NCBI GenBank assembly: GCA_964511945.1
Contig: CAZEHO010000002.1
Span: forward strand, 310,001 to 374,000
Direction: 5' to 3'
DNA from: CAZEHO01 sp964511945
Lineage (GTDB): Bacteria; Actinomycetota; Acidimicrobiia; Spongiisociales; UBA11373
Length of the DNA stretch: 64,000 nucleotides
Shown here: piece after piece, positions 8,297 to 17,648 of the stretch
How positions within the stretch are numbered: position 1 is the stretch's first letter
How the letters are laid out: the number at the start of each line of letters is the position of its first letter
The notes under the pieces: model-generated
Told to the model about the DNA's origin: nothing
What the model saw: the letters and a program-made list of their open reading frames with translations, nothing else
Databases searched by the model: none
Program-made: the position numbers and the translations under genes

Positions 8297-9581
8297 GCAG
8301 CCTGCCTTTGTTCGCACCGTCGCGGTGCTCGGTGCCGGCTATGTGGGCCTCACCACGGCCGCCGGCTTTGCGCACATCGGGCACACCGTTCGCGTCGGCG
8401 AATCCGCTCCGGAACGGCTGGCCACGCTCGAGGCCGGTGGGGTTCCGATCTCGGAGCCGGGGATGGACGACCTGCTGCGCGCCGGGGTTGGCGGTGGGCG
8501 GATCACGTTCCATGCGGCGAATCCCGACGCGGTCGCCGGCGCGGACGTCGTGTTCATCGCGGTGCCGACACCCGAGGGTCCCGGCGGCGTGGTCGACCTG
8601 AGCTCGGTGCACACCGCGTTGGAATCGATCGGCGGGTTCCTCGATCAGGGTGCGCCGGTGGTGGTCAAGTCGTCGGTTCCCCCGGGCTCGGCTGAGATCA
8701 TTCGACGGGCCATGGACGAAGCAGGCATCGGCAATCCGCTCGTTATCAATCCCGAGTTCCTGCAGGAGGGCCGCGCCGTCGAGGGTGTGCTCCGTCCCCA
8801 CCGGGTGGTGATCGGCGGAGCCGATACCGAGGCGGTGGCCCTGGTTGCCGAACTCCATGAACCGCTCGGGGCCCCAATCGTCCGGACCGATGCGGCGAGC
8901 GCCGAACTCACCAAGTACGCCGCAAACTCCTATCTGGCGACGCGCATCACGTTCGTCAACAGCATCGCTCATCTTGCCGAGGACGTCGGGGCCGACGTCG
9001 AGGCGGTGCTCGACGGACTGTCGCATGACCCGCGAATCGGCGGCCACTACCTGCGCCCCGGTCCCGGCTACGGCGGGTCGTGCTTCCCAAAGGATGTACG
9101 GGCGCTGGTACGAGCCGCCGAGGCTCACGGCCACGACCTCCGGATGCTGCGAACCGTTGTCGAGACCAACGACGCTCAGCTGGGCCGGGTCGTCGGCAAA
9201 CTGAGTGCCGGGCTCGGGAACCTGGTCGGCAAGACCGTCGCCATGCTCGGCATCGCCTTCAAGGGGGGAACCGACGACACCCGCTCCTCCCCGGCGATCG
9301 CTCTTGCCGATCGCATCCTTGCCGCGGGAGCCACGGTCCGGGCATTCGACCCGGCGGCGACGGTCGAGCGTGATGGATTGGAGCTGGCCGGTGACGAAGT
9401 GGAGGCGGCCAGTGGCGCCGATGCCTTGCTGATCGCTACGGAATGGCCGCAGTTCGCCGATCTTGATCTCGAAGCGATCGCGGCGGTGATGCGCGGCCGG
9501 CTCATCGTCGACGCCCGCAACATGCTCGATCGCGACGCCGCGATCGCAGCCGGATTCGACTACCGGGGATTGGGGAGATGA
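8280..9581 (+). CDS. UDP-glucose/GDP-mannose dehydrogenase family protein
   Basis: 433 residues from ATG 8280. The N-terminal Rossmann motif is GAGYVGLTTA. The catalytic cysteine loop GYGGSCFPKD places the thiol at residue 268. The C-terminal domain carries GIAFKGGTDDTRSSP. The family oxidises the sugar of a UDP- or GDP-sugar twice with NAD to the uronate. UDP-glucose to UDP-glucuronate is the most likely reaction, but the substrate is not provable from sequence. The frame is open about 105 bp further upstream, but that stretch lies inside the LCP gene. It overlaps LCP upstream by 17 bp and the epimerase by 4 bp (ATGA), which points to coordinated supply of sugar nucleotides for surface polymers. 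Confidence 0.92.
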   Translation: MLPTSEQPAFVRTVAVLGAGYVGLTTAAGFAHIGHTVRVGESAPERLATLEAGGVPISEPGMDDLLRAGVGGGRITFHAANPDAVAGADVVFIAVPTPEGPGGVVDLSSVHTALESIGGFLDQGAPVVVKSSVPPGSAEIIRRAMDEAGIGNPLVINPEFLQEGRAVEGVLRPHRVVIGGADTEAVALVAELHEPLGAPIVRTDAASAELTKYAANSYLATRITFVNSIAHLAEDVGADVEAVLDGLSHDPRIGGHYLRPGPGYGGSCFPKDVRALVRAAEAHGHDLRMLRTVVETNDAQLGRVVGKLSAGLGNLVGKTVAMLGIAFKGGTDDTRSSPAIALADRILAAGATVRAFDPAATVERDGLELAGDEVEAASGADALLIATEWPQFADLDLEAIAAVMRGRLIVDARNMLDRDAAIAAGFDYRGLGR

Positions 9582-10516
9582 CGCGCAAGGCACTGGTGAC
9601 CGGTGGAGCCGGGTTCATCGGAAGCACGCTGGTCGATCTGCTGGTCGACCGCGATTGGGAAGTGCTCGTCATCGACGATTTGCGGACCGGGAGCATGGAC
9701 AACCTCGGTGCCGCCCGGCGCCGGGGGAAGGTCTCGATTCACGTCATGGATATCCGGGCCGAGGAGTTGCCGGAGGCGACGAGCAGGTTCGGGCCCGAAG
9801 TGGTGTTCCACCTCGCCGCCCAAACCAAGGTGCCGTATTCGGTCACGGATCCGATCGGCGATGCCGACGTCAACGTGCTGGGCACGCTCAACGTGCTGGA
9901 GGCCGCTCGAGCTGCCTCGGTGCGGCGCGTGGTATTCGCCTCCTCCGGCGGGGCTACCTACGGTCGCAAGGTGCGTCTGCCCGCAACCGAGCGGGCCGCC
10001 AAGACTCCAGACTCCCCATACGGGATCTCGAAGAAGGTCGTCGAGGACTACTTCCGCTGGTACGGCGAGACCTACGGGCTTGAGTACGTGCTCATCGGCC
10101 CGGCCAATGTGTACGGGCCCCGGCAGAACCCCGGCCTGGAGGGCGGCGTCGTGGCCATCTTTGCGGTGGCGATGCTCGAGGGCCGCCGACCGACGATCTT
10201 CGGGGATGGCAGCCAGACCCGCGACTACATCTACGTCGAAGACGTAGCCGATGCCTTCTTCCGGGCGGCAGACGCAGGGCAGAACGCCTACTACAACGTG
10301 GGGAGCGGGCGGGAGACGTCGGTGACCGAGCTCTACGAGACCATGGCCCGGATCACCGGTTTCACCCGGCGTCCCGAGTTCGACGACCCGCGGCCGGGCG
10401 ACATTCCCAGATCGGTGCTCGATGCCTCGAAGGCTCGAGCGGAGCTGGGTTGGGAGGCATGGACCGGGCTCGAGGAGGGCGTTGAGGCGACCATCGCCTG
10501 GTACGGCCGGCGGTAG
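9578..10516 (+). CDS. NAD-dependent sugar-nucleotide epimerase/dehydratase (extended SDR)
   Basis: 312 residues. The nucleotide-binding motif TGGAGFIGS is at residues 7-15, the catalytic tyrosine lies in PYGISKK (Tyr148) with Lys four positions later, and GPANVYGPRQ and GDGSQTRDYIYVEDVA follow. The family acts on UDP-glucose-type nucleotides, as 4-epimerase, or as a uronate epimerase/decarboxylase given its coupling to the UDP-sugar dehydrogenase. It starts within the dehydrogenase stop codon (ATGA). It converges on the Fpg-type gene with only 4 bp between. GalE-like is the safest call. Confidence 0.9.
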   Translation: MTRKALVTGGAGFIGSTLVDLLVDRDWEVLVIDDLRTGSMDNLGAARRRGKVSIHVMDIRAEELPEATSRFGPEVVFHLAAQTKVPYSVTDPIGDADVNVLGTLNVLEAARAASVRRVVFASSGGATYGRKVRLPATERAAKTPDSPYGISKKVVEDYFRWYGETYGLEYVLIGPANVYGPRQNPGLEGGVVAIFAVAMLEGRRPTIFGDGSQTRDYIYVEDVADAFFRAADAGQNAYYNVGSGRETSVTELYETMARITGFTRRPEFDDPRPGDIPRSVLDASKARAELGWEAWTGLEEGVEATIAWYGRR

Positions 10517-10520
10517 AGCA

Positions 10521-11408
10521 CTAGCCCTCCAGCTCCTCGACTGACCTCGGGAAATCCTCTTTCAGGAGCCGGCTGAGCGATCGGTCGGCAAGGATGCGGC
10601 CACCGGTCTGGCACCCGGGGCAGTAGTTCGTCTCGTTGGAGGCGTACACGATGCGCTGCACCGGAGCTTCACAGACCGGACACGACTCACCGAACTTGCC
10701 GTGGACCGCCATCTCGGGGTGGAACGCGGTCACCTTCTCCGGGAACCCATCGCCGATCTCCGTTCGCAATCGATCGGTCCACTCGGTCAGCACCTCGATG
10801 GTGGAGGCGTGGAGGCGGTGGAGATCCTCCTGCTCCAGGCGGTCGGTTCTCACGATCGGGCTGAGCTTGGCCCGGTGCATGATCTCGTCGGCGTAGGCGC
10901 CGCCGACGCCGGAGATGAATCGGGGATCGGTGAGTGCCCGCTTCAGCGTGTGGCGTTCCCTGGTGAGCGCCTCGACGAACTGCTCGGCCTCCGACGTCAG
11001 CGGTTCGATGCCGCCACGATCGAAGTCGGTGAGATTGCCGGCACCTCGAACCAGGTGAATGGATGCCCGTTTCTTCGTTCCCTCCTCGGTGAGCAGCAGC
11101 GTGGCTGCGGGGAAGTCGAACCCGGCGAGGCCGCGCTTCTTGGGGACCGCCGTTGCGCGATCCCGCCACCGAAGTCGTCCGGCGACCATCAAATGGATGA
11201 CGACGAAGAGGTCGCCCTCGAGCTCGAACACGATCCGCTTGCCGATCCTGCGGAGTCCGGCCAGCGTGCGGCCCTCCAGCTCTTGTGGGGGCGGATCGAC
11301 CGAGCGCAACACCCACGGACTGGCGAGGCGGATCCGCTCGAGAGGTTCGCCGACGAGCATTGCCTGCAGGCGCTCGATGTAGACAACGACGTCGGGAAGT
11401 TCGGGCAT
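10521..11408 (-). CDS. Fpg/Nei-family DNA glycosylase
   Basis: 295 residues. The mature N-terminus is PELPDV. In this family Pro2 is the Schiff-base nucleophile and Glu3 the acid catalyst. The central H2TH helices include the ISGVGGAYADEIMHRAKLSP stretch. The C-terminal zinc finger is CPVC ... CPGC, with the finger arginine region TGGRILADRSLSR. The enzyme excises oxidised purines or pyrimidines and nicks the strand. It differs in places from standard MutM, so it may be one of the actinobacterial Fpg-like paralogues. It lies between envelope-sugar and F420 genes with no obvious functional link. Confidence 0.9.
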   Translation of the reverse strand: MPELPDVVVYIERLQAMLVGEPLERIRLASPWVLRSVDPPPQELEGRTLAGLRRIGKRIVFELEGDLFVVIHLMVAGRLRWRDRATAVPKKRGLAGFDFPAATLLLTEEGTKKRASIHLVRGAGNLTDFDRGGIEPLTSEAEQFVEALTRERHTLKRALTDPRFISGVGGAYADEIMHRAKLSPIVRTDRLEQEDLHRLHASTIEVLTEWTDRLRTEIGDGFPEKVTAFHPEMAVHGKFGESCPVCEAPVQRIVYASNETNYCPGCQTGGRILADRSLSRLLKEDFPRSVEELEG

Positions 11409-11498
11409 CGCGCGATTCTTGTCGCCGGGACGGTGCTGTGCGAGGCGCCCGGCCCTGAGACAGAGCGGAGCCGGCCAGTAGCTAGTAGCCAGTGGCCG

Positions 11499-12200
11499 CT
11501 ACCGGAACAGATCCTCGTCTGCGCCGCGCACCAGGTCGGCGGCCCGGCCGTCACCCGGGGTGAAGTCGAGCCCGCGAATGACCGCGGCCGGGATCCCGGC
11601 GGCCTTGCCCATGACCAGGTCGGCGGCGGCTGCGATCTCGTCGACGATCGCCACCTCGGTGACCGCCAGTTCCCGACCCTGCACGTCGGTGGTCCCGCGG
11701 AGGTCGAGGATGGCGTCGATGCCGGAGACTCCGATGGCGACGTCGACCAGTCCCTTGCGCCACGGCCGGCCGAAGGTGTCGGTCACGACGACGGCGACGT
11801 CGACACCCAGCCTGGTGGCGATGCTCATCCGGATCCGGTGCGCCGATCGATCCGGATCACGCGGGAGCAGCACGGCAGTCCCGTGCTCTGTGTTCGAGCG
11901 ATCGACACCGGCATTGGCGCAAATGAAGCCGTGCCGGGTCTTGGCGATGACCAGGTCTCCCCGGCGGCGCACGATATCGACCGCCTCAGCCTCCACCACG
12001 GCGCGGTATGCCGCGTTGTCGCCCTCCTCGATCTGAGCGAGTGCCCCTTCGGCTTTGGACACGATCTTGTGCGTGACCACGAGCACGTCACCCGGGTGTG
12101 CGCCGACGCCCGATTCTTCGAGCGCCTCGGCGAGAAGCCCGGCGACGTCGTCGCCCTGGTGCACCTCTGGGAGTCCGGGGATGGGATGGATCTCAAGCAT
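11499..12200 (-). CDS. cofE: Coenzyme F420-0:L-glutamate ligase, single domain
   Basis: 233 residues from ATG 12200 (MLEIHPIPG). It covers only the CofE domain: GDDVAGLLAEAL, VVTHKIVSKAEG, DLVIAKTRHGFICANAGVD, LLPRDPD, VVVTDTFGRPWRKG, then the metal-site strand ending near VIRGLDF. The enzyme adds glutamates to F420-0 using GTP. Mycobacterial FbiB is about twice as long, with a C-terminal FMN-binding nitroreductase-like domain that is absent here. The start overlaps the cofD stop by 8 bp, so both come from one transcript. The longer open frame adds 36 residues with no family similarity. Confidence 0.92.
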   Translation of the reverse strand: MLEIHPIPGLPEVHQGDDVAGLLAEALEESGVGAHPGDVLVVTHKIVSKAEGALAQIEEGDNAAYRAVVEAEAVDIVRRRGDLVIAKTRHGFICANAGVDRSNTEHGTAVLLPRDPDRSAHRIRMSIATRLGVDVAVVVTDTFGRPWRKGLVDVAIGVSGIDAILDLRGTTDVQGRELAVTEVAIVDEIAAAADLVMGKAAGIPAAVIRGLDFTPGDGRAADLVRGADEDLFR

Positions 12201-13113
12201 CGAGTGCCCATTCCAGCAACCAGCGGGCGAACTCAACACCCGCTTCCCGCTCGGCAATCCGGGTGTCGGCGGCAACGATCTCCACATCTCCGGCCAGGGC
12301 ATCGACATCGGCCGTATCGATCCGATCGACTACGAGGGCCGACAGCAGACCGTCATAGGCGGCGAGGACGCCGGCGTTCCCCGCGGGCAGGCCGAGGCCC
12401 GCCATCACTCGATCGGCCGGCCCCTTGAGTGCCTTGCCCGCGAAGAGTGGGCTCACCGCGATCACACGCTCCGCTGCGGCGACCGCTGCCCGGATTTCGG
12501 CGACGGCCAGGATCGGCCAGATCGACAGGGGAGGGTTCGATGGAGCGATCACCACGAGTTCGGCTGCCGTGATGTCGTCGACGACGCCCGGCGCCGGGGT
12601 GGCCGTATCGGCGCCGGCGAACCGCACCGCCGTGACCGGGTCCTCGTGCCTGCGCAGCACGAAGTAATCCTGAAACGCCAGCCAGGTCCCGCCCGCGATC
12701 TCCACTTCGGTACGGAGGGAGTCGTTCGTCGCCGGTACGAGCCGGGCCCCGATGTCGAAGGCTCCGGCTAGTTCGGCGGTGATCTCACTGAGAGCTGTGC
12801 CTGCCCGCAGTGAGATCGTGCGCCGGAGGCAGGTGGCCAGGTCGGCGTCGCCGAGGCGGAACCTGGTGTCGTGTCCGAGTTGCTCCAGCCGGTCCATCAC
12901 GGTGAAGGTGTCGCCGGCAAGACCCCAGCCGTGTGGTCCCTCGATTCCGGCGAGCGTATAGAGCACGGTGTCGAGATCTGCCGACACGTGGACACCGTGA
13001 ATCTCCTCGTCGTCGCCGACGTTGGTGACCACGGTGAGGCGGTCGACGGCCCCGGCAAGGGCACGTGCCATGCGGGCTCCACCCACTCCACCTGAGAGAA
13101 CTACGACCGCCAA
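12193..13113 (-). CDS. cofD: 2-phospho-L-lactate transferase (F420 biosynthesis)
   Basis: 306 residues if it starts at TTG 13113. That start is chosen because GAGAAGGG lies six bases upstream and LAVVVLSGGVGGARM is the family N-terminus. Signatures: SGGVGGAR, NVGDDEEIHGVHVSADLDT, YTLAGIEGPHGWG, DYFVLRRHEDP and APSNPPLSIWPIL. CofD/FbiA transfers the phospholactyl or phosphoenolpyruvyl moiety to Fo, giving (dehydro)F420-0 for the adjacent cofE product. ATG/GTG starts upstream add about 53 residues that run over the divergent glycosyltransferase gene and are unlikely. The 30-bp spacer to that gene must hold both promoters. Confidence 0.93.
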   Translation of the reverse strand: MAVVVLSGGVGGARMARALAGAVDRLTVVTNVGDDEEIHGVHVSADLDTVLYTLAGIEGPHGWGLAGDTFTVMDRLEQLGHDTRFRLGDADLATCLRRTISLRAGTALSEITAELAGAFDIGARLVPATNDSLRTEVEIAGGTWLAFQDYFVLRRHEDPVTAVRFAGADTATPAPGVVDDITAAELVVIAPSNPPLSIWPILAVAEIRAAVAAAERVIAVSPLFAGKALKGPADRVMAGLGLPAGNAGVLAAYDGLLSALVVDRIDTADVDALAGDVEIVAADTRIAEREAGVEFARWLLEWALDA

Positions 13114-13143
13114 AGCTTTGCCCTTCTCGCCGCCGGGTGCAGA

Positions 13144-15945
13144 ATGATGCGGCTGATGTCTACTCGTCCCACTCCGCCGGAGATTCTCCCGGACGCGCCT
13201 TCCGTTGCCGCGCTCATCGTGGCGCGGGATGCCGAGATGCTTTCGGCCTGCCTCACGGCCATCGACGAGCAAGTGTACGGACCGGACCGGGTGTTCATCG
13301 TCGGAGGAAATGAGGACGTGCGCAAGCTCGCCGGCGACAAGGAGGCGCTGTGGCGTCCCAACCTCGAGGGGGTCGGCAAGGCCATCGGTGAGGCGACCTT
13401 CGTCTGGCTGCTCGACGAGAGATCCCGGCCCCGTCCGGGCGCGCTGATCTCCCTGATTCGGGACGGGTCGAGGGTTGAAGCCTCGGTCGTCGGCTCGAAG
13501 GTCCTCGACGCGGACGAGTCGGAGGAACTGGTATCGGTCGGCTTTGCGACCGACGTCTTCGGCTCTCCCTACAGCGGTTTGCAGGAAGGCGAACTCGATC
13601 AGTCGCAGTACGACGTCATTCGTGACGTCGCCGCGGTGTCGGCGGCCTCAATGCTGATCCGCCGCGATCTGTTCTTCGGGCTCGGCGGGATCGACACCAG
13701 CCTGGGGTCTGCGTCGGCGTCGATCGACTTCTGCCAGCGGGCTCGCCTGCGCGGTGGCCGTGTGGTGGTGACGCCCGCTTCGATCGTCCACTACCAGGGT
13801 CCCGACCCGTCGCCCGGCTGGCGTGAGCAGGCAGGCGAGCTCAGGGCGATGCTCAAGGCCTACAGCCTCATCACTCTGCTCTGGGCGGTACCCCTGGCCT
13901 TCATCGTCGGTGCCATCGAAGCGGTGGTCGCGCCGTTCCTGCGTAGATGGCGGCTGTTCGGATTCATCGCGGCGTGGCTGTGGAACCTGGTCATGCTCCC
14001 GAGCACGATTGCCGCCAGGCTTCGCGCTCGCCGCGGCCGTGCCGCCGGTGACGAAGAGTTGTTCCGATACCAGGTGAACGGCTCGGCCCGGCTCCGTGCG
14101 TTGTACGACGCCCTACTCGAGCGGCTCCGGCAGCGTTTCCCCGAGGGAGTGCTGGCCGGTTTCTCCGACGTCGTTGAAACCGGGACGCAGACGGTGCGCC
14201 GCCCGGCGTTCGTGGTCGGATTCCTGTCGTTGGTGGTATCCGCCCTCGCCACTCGCGACATCTGGTCCGATGCGCTCCCGGCCGTCGGGTTTTCGCTGCC
14301 GCCCCCCGAGTCGGCCTCGGCCACGCTGGCGGCCTACGCCGGCGGATGGAATCCCGCAGGCTTTGGATCACCCGAGGTCCTGCGACCGGACATCGGTGCG
14401 ATCGCGTTGGTTCAGACGGTGTTTTTCGGTAACGGCGGACTGGCGGTCGCGCTGATCACCTTCGGCGCCTTCGTTGCCGGGATCTTCGGGATGGCCCGCT
14501 TGCTTCGGGTATGGGGTATCACCTCGGTGCCCGGCTACCTCGCAGGGCTCGTGCTCGTCGCCGGCCCCGCAGTGGTGGCACTCGGCGACGCCAGTCACTG
14601 GGCGGCGCTGATCGCCGTCGGCGTTCTACCGTGGCCGGCGCTGCTGTCCTTGCGACCGTGGCCGGCAACCTGGTCGCAGCGGATCGGCCGGATCGCCGCG
14701 ATCGTCCTGACCTCCGGGATCGTGGCGGTGTTCGCCCCTGCGGCGGCGGCGGTGCCGGCGCTTGCTGTCGTCCTGTGGACCCTGCTCGGCACGGGGACCA
14801 GATGGTGGGCCGCACTGCGGGCCCTGGCCGGCCTCGCCCTTGCGCTCCCGTTGCTGATGCCCTGGATCATGTATGAGGACTTCGCCTCGTTCTTCACCGA
14901 GGGGGATGCCGCCTTCTGGCAGGTGCCGTGGGGTGCTGTTGTTGTCGCGGTCTTTGCGGTAATCGGCGCTCTGCTCGGCGGTGACCGGAAGATGGTGTCG
15001 GTGACCGGCTGGGGTGGCTTGCTCACCGTCGTGGGCGCCGCGGTCGCCAGGGCGGGGGATCTCGGGCTGGGCCGGGAGAGCTTCATCGGAGGCCTGATCC
15101 TCTCGGCACTGGGTCTTGCGGTGGTCGTCGGGGCCGCTCTCGAGACCTTCGTGCGCCGCAAGGATCAGATGGGTGCGCAGCGCTGGTCGGCGGTCGTCGG
15201 GGCCGTCGGCGCGCTGGCGCTCGTTGCCGGGACCGCATTCCTGGTCGGCCCCGGCCGCAATGGTCTGCCCATCGACTCCTACACAGGGGAGTTCACCTTC
15301 GCGGCCGACGATGGTGAGGCGACCTCCAGAGTGTTGATGTTTGGAGCGGCTGAGGATCTTCCGGGAACCTCGCGCGATCTCGATGGGCTCGGCTACCGGG
15401 TGTTCATCCCGCCGGTGCCGGAGAATTGGACCGCCTACCTCAACGATGCCCGTCTCGGCGATGAGGCGCTGGCCGACTACCTGAATCTCCTGCTGGATGG
15501 TGAGATCCGGAGAGCGGGCGAGGGCCTGGCCGAGTTCGGCATCGGCTGGGTGGCGTTCACCGACCAGAGTCCGCTCGAGGCCATCTTCGAGACCCAACTC
15601 GACCTGCTCCCGCTGCGCAGCTTCGACTTCCCGGTGTTCCGCAACGAAGTGCCGGCCCCGGTCGCCCGCGATGCCAACGGGGTTGCCTGGACCGTCGACG
15701 GCACCGGATACACCCGCCCGATCGCCTCGAGTTCGGTGTCGGTCAGCGTGTCGGTCAATGCCGATGAGCGCTGGGGCCCCGGAACCTGGGCCCAGGACGA
15801 CTGGGGGAATCGGGTGATCACCGAGGGTGACGACATCGGGTTCGGCGGATACGAGCCGCGCCGCACCATGGCGATCGGTGCCATCAGCTGGCTGGGCCTG
15901 CTTCTGCTGCTGGCCGGCATCGGCTGGTGGAGGTCACGAGCATGA
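13144..15945 (+). CDS. Large membrane protein with N-terminal GT2 glycosyltransferase domain
   Basis: 933 residues. Residues about 15-230 are a GT2-like glycosyltransferase domain (AALIVARDAEMLSACL, FVWLLDERSRPRPGAL, RRDLFFGLGGID). The rest contains roughly ten or more hydrophobic segments between residues 240 and 705, an extracytoplasmic segment (about 710-900) and a last helix near the C-terminus. In many actinobacteria such a protein lies beside fbiA/fbiB and before DUF5719 and DUF3499, an arrangement seen here. It probably assembles or exports a surface glycan, with unknown sugar specificity. Alternative starts at 13147 and 13156 are possible. It ends in an ATGA overlap with the DUF5719 gene. 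Confidence 0.85.
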   Translation: MMRLMSTRPTPPEILPDAPSVAALIVARDAEMLSACLTAIDEQVYGPDRVFIVGGNEDVRKLAGDKEALWRPNLEGVGKAIGEATFVWLLDERSRPRPGALISLIRDGSRVEASVVGSKVLDADESEELVSVGFATDVFGSPYSGLQEGELDQSQYDVIRDVAAVSAASMLIRRDLFFGLGGIDTSLGSASASIDFCQRARLRGGRVVVTPASIVHYQGPDPSPGWREQAGELRAMLKAYSLITLLWAVPLAFIVGAIEAVVAPFLRRWRLFGFIAAWLWNLVMLPSTIAARLRARRGRAAGDEELFRYQVNGSARLRALYDALLERLRQRFPEGVLAGFSDVVETGTQTVRRPAFVVGFLSLVVSALATRDIWSDALPAVGFSLPPPESASATLAAYAGGWNPAGFGSPEVLRPDIGAIALVQTVFFGNGGLAVALITFGAFVAGIFGMARLLRVWGITSVPGYLAGLVLVAGPAVVALGDASHWAALIAVGVLPWPALLSLRPWPATWSQRIGRIAAIVLTSGIVAVFAPAAAAVPALAVVLWTLLGTGTRWWAALRALAGLALALPLLMPWIMYEDFASFFTEGDAAFWQVPWGAVVVAVFAVIGALLGGDRKMVSVTGWGGLLTVVGAAVARAGDLGLGRESFIGGLILSALGLAVVVGAALETFVRRKDQMGAQRWSAVVGAVGALALVAGTAFLVGPGRNGLPIDSYTGEFTFAADDGEATSRVLMFGAAEDLPGTSRDLDGLGYRVFIPPVPENWTAYLNDARLGDEALADYLNLLLDGEIRRAGEGLAEFGIGWVAFTDQSPLEAIFETQLDLLPLRSFDFPVFRNEVPAPVARDANGVAWTVDGTGYTRPIASSSVSVSVSVNADERWGPGTWAQDDWGNRVITEGDDIGFGGYEPRRTMAIGAISWLGLLLLLAGIGWWRSRA

Positions 15946-17276
15946 AGCGGTTCATCCTCCTGATTGTGGTGATCGTGGTCGGGATCGGGGCTGCGGTGCT
16001 CCCTGCTCCTCCGGCGGCACCCGAGCCGCTGGCCGATCTGGTCTTCGATCGTCCCGGGCTGAGCTCTCCCGAGGACGCCCCGATCTGGTATTGCCCGTGG
16101 GCGCAGGCCACGAACGAGATCGACTCGATGCTCGCAGTTGCCGCTATGGAGGACGCCACGGCTGCGTTCACGTTCCCTGTGGCGATTCCCGGCGAACCGG
16201 CCGATGAAGCGACGCTGCAGATGTCCGGCCCCGGGGTGGCCACCGTGGAGTTGGGCACGATCGCCCGGCGCGGCGACTCCCCTTCGTTCATCGAATTCAA
16301 CGGTGGGCCGGCCGCGGCCTCAGTGACGGTGCGCGGTGAAGGGGTGCTGGCGGCCGATGCATGTCTGTCGACCGGACCCGACGAGTGGCATTTCCCCGGC
16401 GGCTCCACGATGTCGGGGGAAAGCCTGCGGCTGCGGGTGTTCAACCCGTTCCCCGAGATCGCCAGGGTGACCATCACCGCGGTGTCCGACGTCGGGGTCG
16501 AGGCTCTCGGTGACCTGCGCGGCCTCACGGTGAATCCACGCAGTTGGCGGGACATCGAGTTCGAGACCATGCTGCGAAACCGCCAGGACCTTGTCGTCAC
16601 CGTTGTGGTGGATGAGGGACTGGTCGTGCCGGCAATGCAGTTCATCTCCGGTGAGGATCAGGATTGGTGGCCCGGGATCGGGCTCAGCACGGCCTGGGAG
16701 TTCCCCGTCGCCCGGGTCGAGGACCTCGAGAACGCTGCGCTGGTCATTACCAACCCGGGGCTCGGCGCGGTCGAGGTCACGGTCGATCTCTTCAGCAACG
16801 AAGCCGTGTTCCGCGACGCATTCACCGAGACGCTCCCGGCCGAGACGCCCTTGCGGGTCGATCTCAGCTCGGTCCCCGGCGACAGCCTGGCGGCGCTGGT
16901 AACGGCGACCGGACCGGTGGCGGCAGCCGTCGTGGCGACGGGTGAGGCCGGGACCGCGGTCATGCCGGGGATCGGTGAGCAGTCGAACCGGTTCCTCATT
17001 CCGGGTCTTCGCAACCACATCCTCGATCGGGGGACGCTGTGGCTGCTCAACACGTCGGACGAACCGGTGTCGATCACGGTCAGCCGCCTCAGCGACGGCG
17101 GATTGGTGGGGGAGCGGGTGGTGCTGGATCCCGGGTCCATGACTTCGGTGGAAGTCGAAGGCTCCCGGACGCTCGGGTATCTGGTCGAGGCAACCGGGTC
17201 ATTCAGTGCGGCCTGGAGCCTGCGGGGACCGACCGGCGCCGCGTTTGCGGTGGCCACCCCGGTATTCGATGAGTAG
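15942..17276 (+). CDS. DUF5719-family exported protein
   Basis: 444 residues from the ATG inside the upstream stop codon (ATGA, 15942). An N-terminal signal/anchor (FILLIVVIVVGIGAAVLPA) leads to an all-beta extracytoplasmic protein with repeated beta-sandwich-like segments (FNPFPEIARVTITAV, NPGLGAVEVTVDLFS, LNTSDEPVSITVS). DUF5719 proteins follow this class of membrane glycosyltransferase in actinobacteria. A function is not established, and an accessory role to the glycosyltransferase is inference. Its end overlaps the thioredoxin-like gene by 8 bp. Confidence 0.8.
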   Translation: MKRFILLIVVIVVGIGAAVLPAPPAAPEPLADLVFDRPGLSSPEDAPIWYCPWAQATNEIDSMLAVAAMEDATAAFTFPVAIPGEPADEATLQMSGPGVATVELGTIARRGDSPSFIEFNGGPAAASVTVRGEGVLAADACLSTGPDEWHFPGGSTMSGESLRLRVFNPFPEIARVTITAVSDVGVEALGDLRGLTVNPRSWRDIEFETMLRNRQDLVVTVVVDEGLVVPAMQFISGEDQDWWPGIGLSTAWEFPVARVEDLENAALVITNPGLGAVEVTVDLFSNEAVFRDAFTETLPAETPLRVDLSSVPGDSLAALVTATGPVAAAVVATGEAGTAVMPGIGEQSNRFLIPGLRNHILDRGTLWLLNTSDEPVSITVSRLSDGGLVGERVVLDPGSMTSVEVEGSRTLGYLVEATGSFSAAWSLRGPTGAAFAVATPVFDE

Positions 17277-17640
17277 CGACCTGCTCGTTCGGGTCCTGAT
17301 CGTCGCCGGGATCGTGGTTATGGCGCTTGCCGTGGCGTACGGGGTCCCCCGATTCGCTGCGTTCCGCGCCGGGCGGCGGCCGCTCGAGATCTCCGACCTC
17401 ACCGGTGACGTGTTGCTCTTCTCCTCGCGCTCTTGCTCCCGTTGTGATCAGGTGAGGAGTCTGCTGCAGTCCGAAGGGGTGGAGTTCGGCGAACTGGAGT
17501 ACGAAGAACACACCGGAGCCTGGGAGGTATGGGGGATCCCCGCCGTGCCGATGCTCGTGGTCCGTCGTGCCGCCTCGGACGTCACGCTGGCCGGCCCCGT
17601 CTCCCGTCGGCGACTGCGGCGGGCCCTCGCGGGTAAATGA
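17269..17640 (+). CDS. Membrane-anchored thioredoxin/glutaredoxin-like protein
   Basis: 123 residues from ATG 17269. One N-terminal helix (LLVRVLIVAGIVVMALAVAYG) is followed by a short thioredoxin-like fold: LLFSSRSCSRCDQVRSLL with a CSRC redox pair, a second strand (VEFGELEYEE), a cis-proline-like turn (IPAVPMLVV) and a terminal helix. The orientation of the domain is not certain. Three Arg residues lie just after the helix (RFAAFRAGRR), which favours a cytoplasmic domain. It overlaps DUF5719 by 8 bp and so belongs to the GT2 operon. Likely a thiol-disulfide protein for this envelope cluster, with unknown substrate. Confidence 0.78.
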   Translation: MSSDLLVRVLIVAGIVVMALAVAYGVPRFAAFRAGRRPLEISDLTGDVLLFSSRSCSRCDQVRSLLQSEGVEFGELEYEEHTGAWEVWGIPAVPMLVVRRAASDVTLAGPVSRRRLRRALAGK

Positions 17641-17648
17641 CAAAATCG

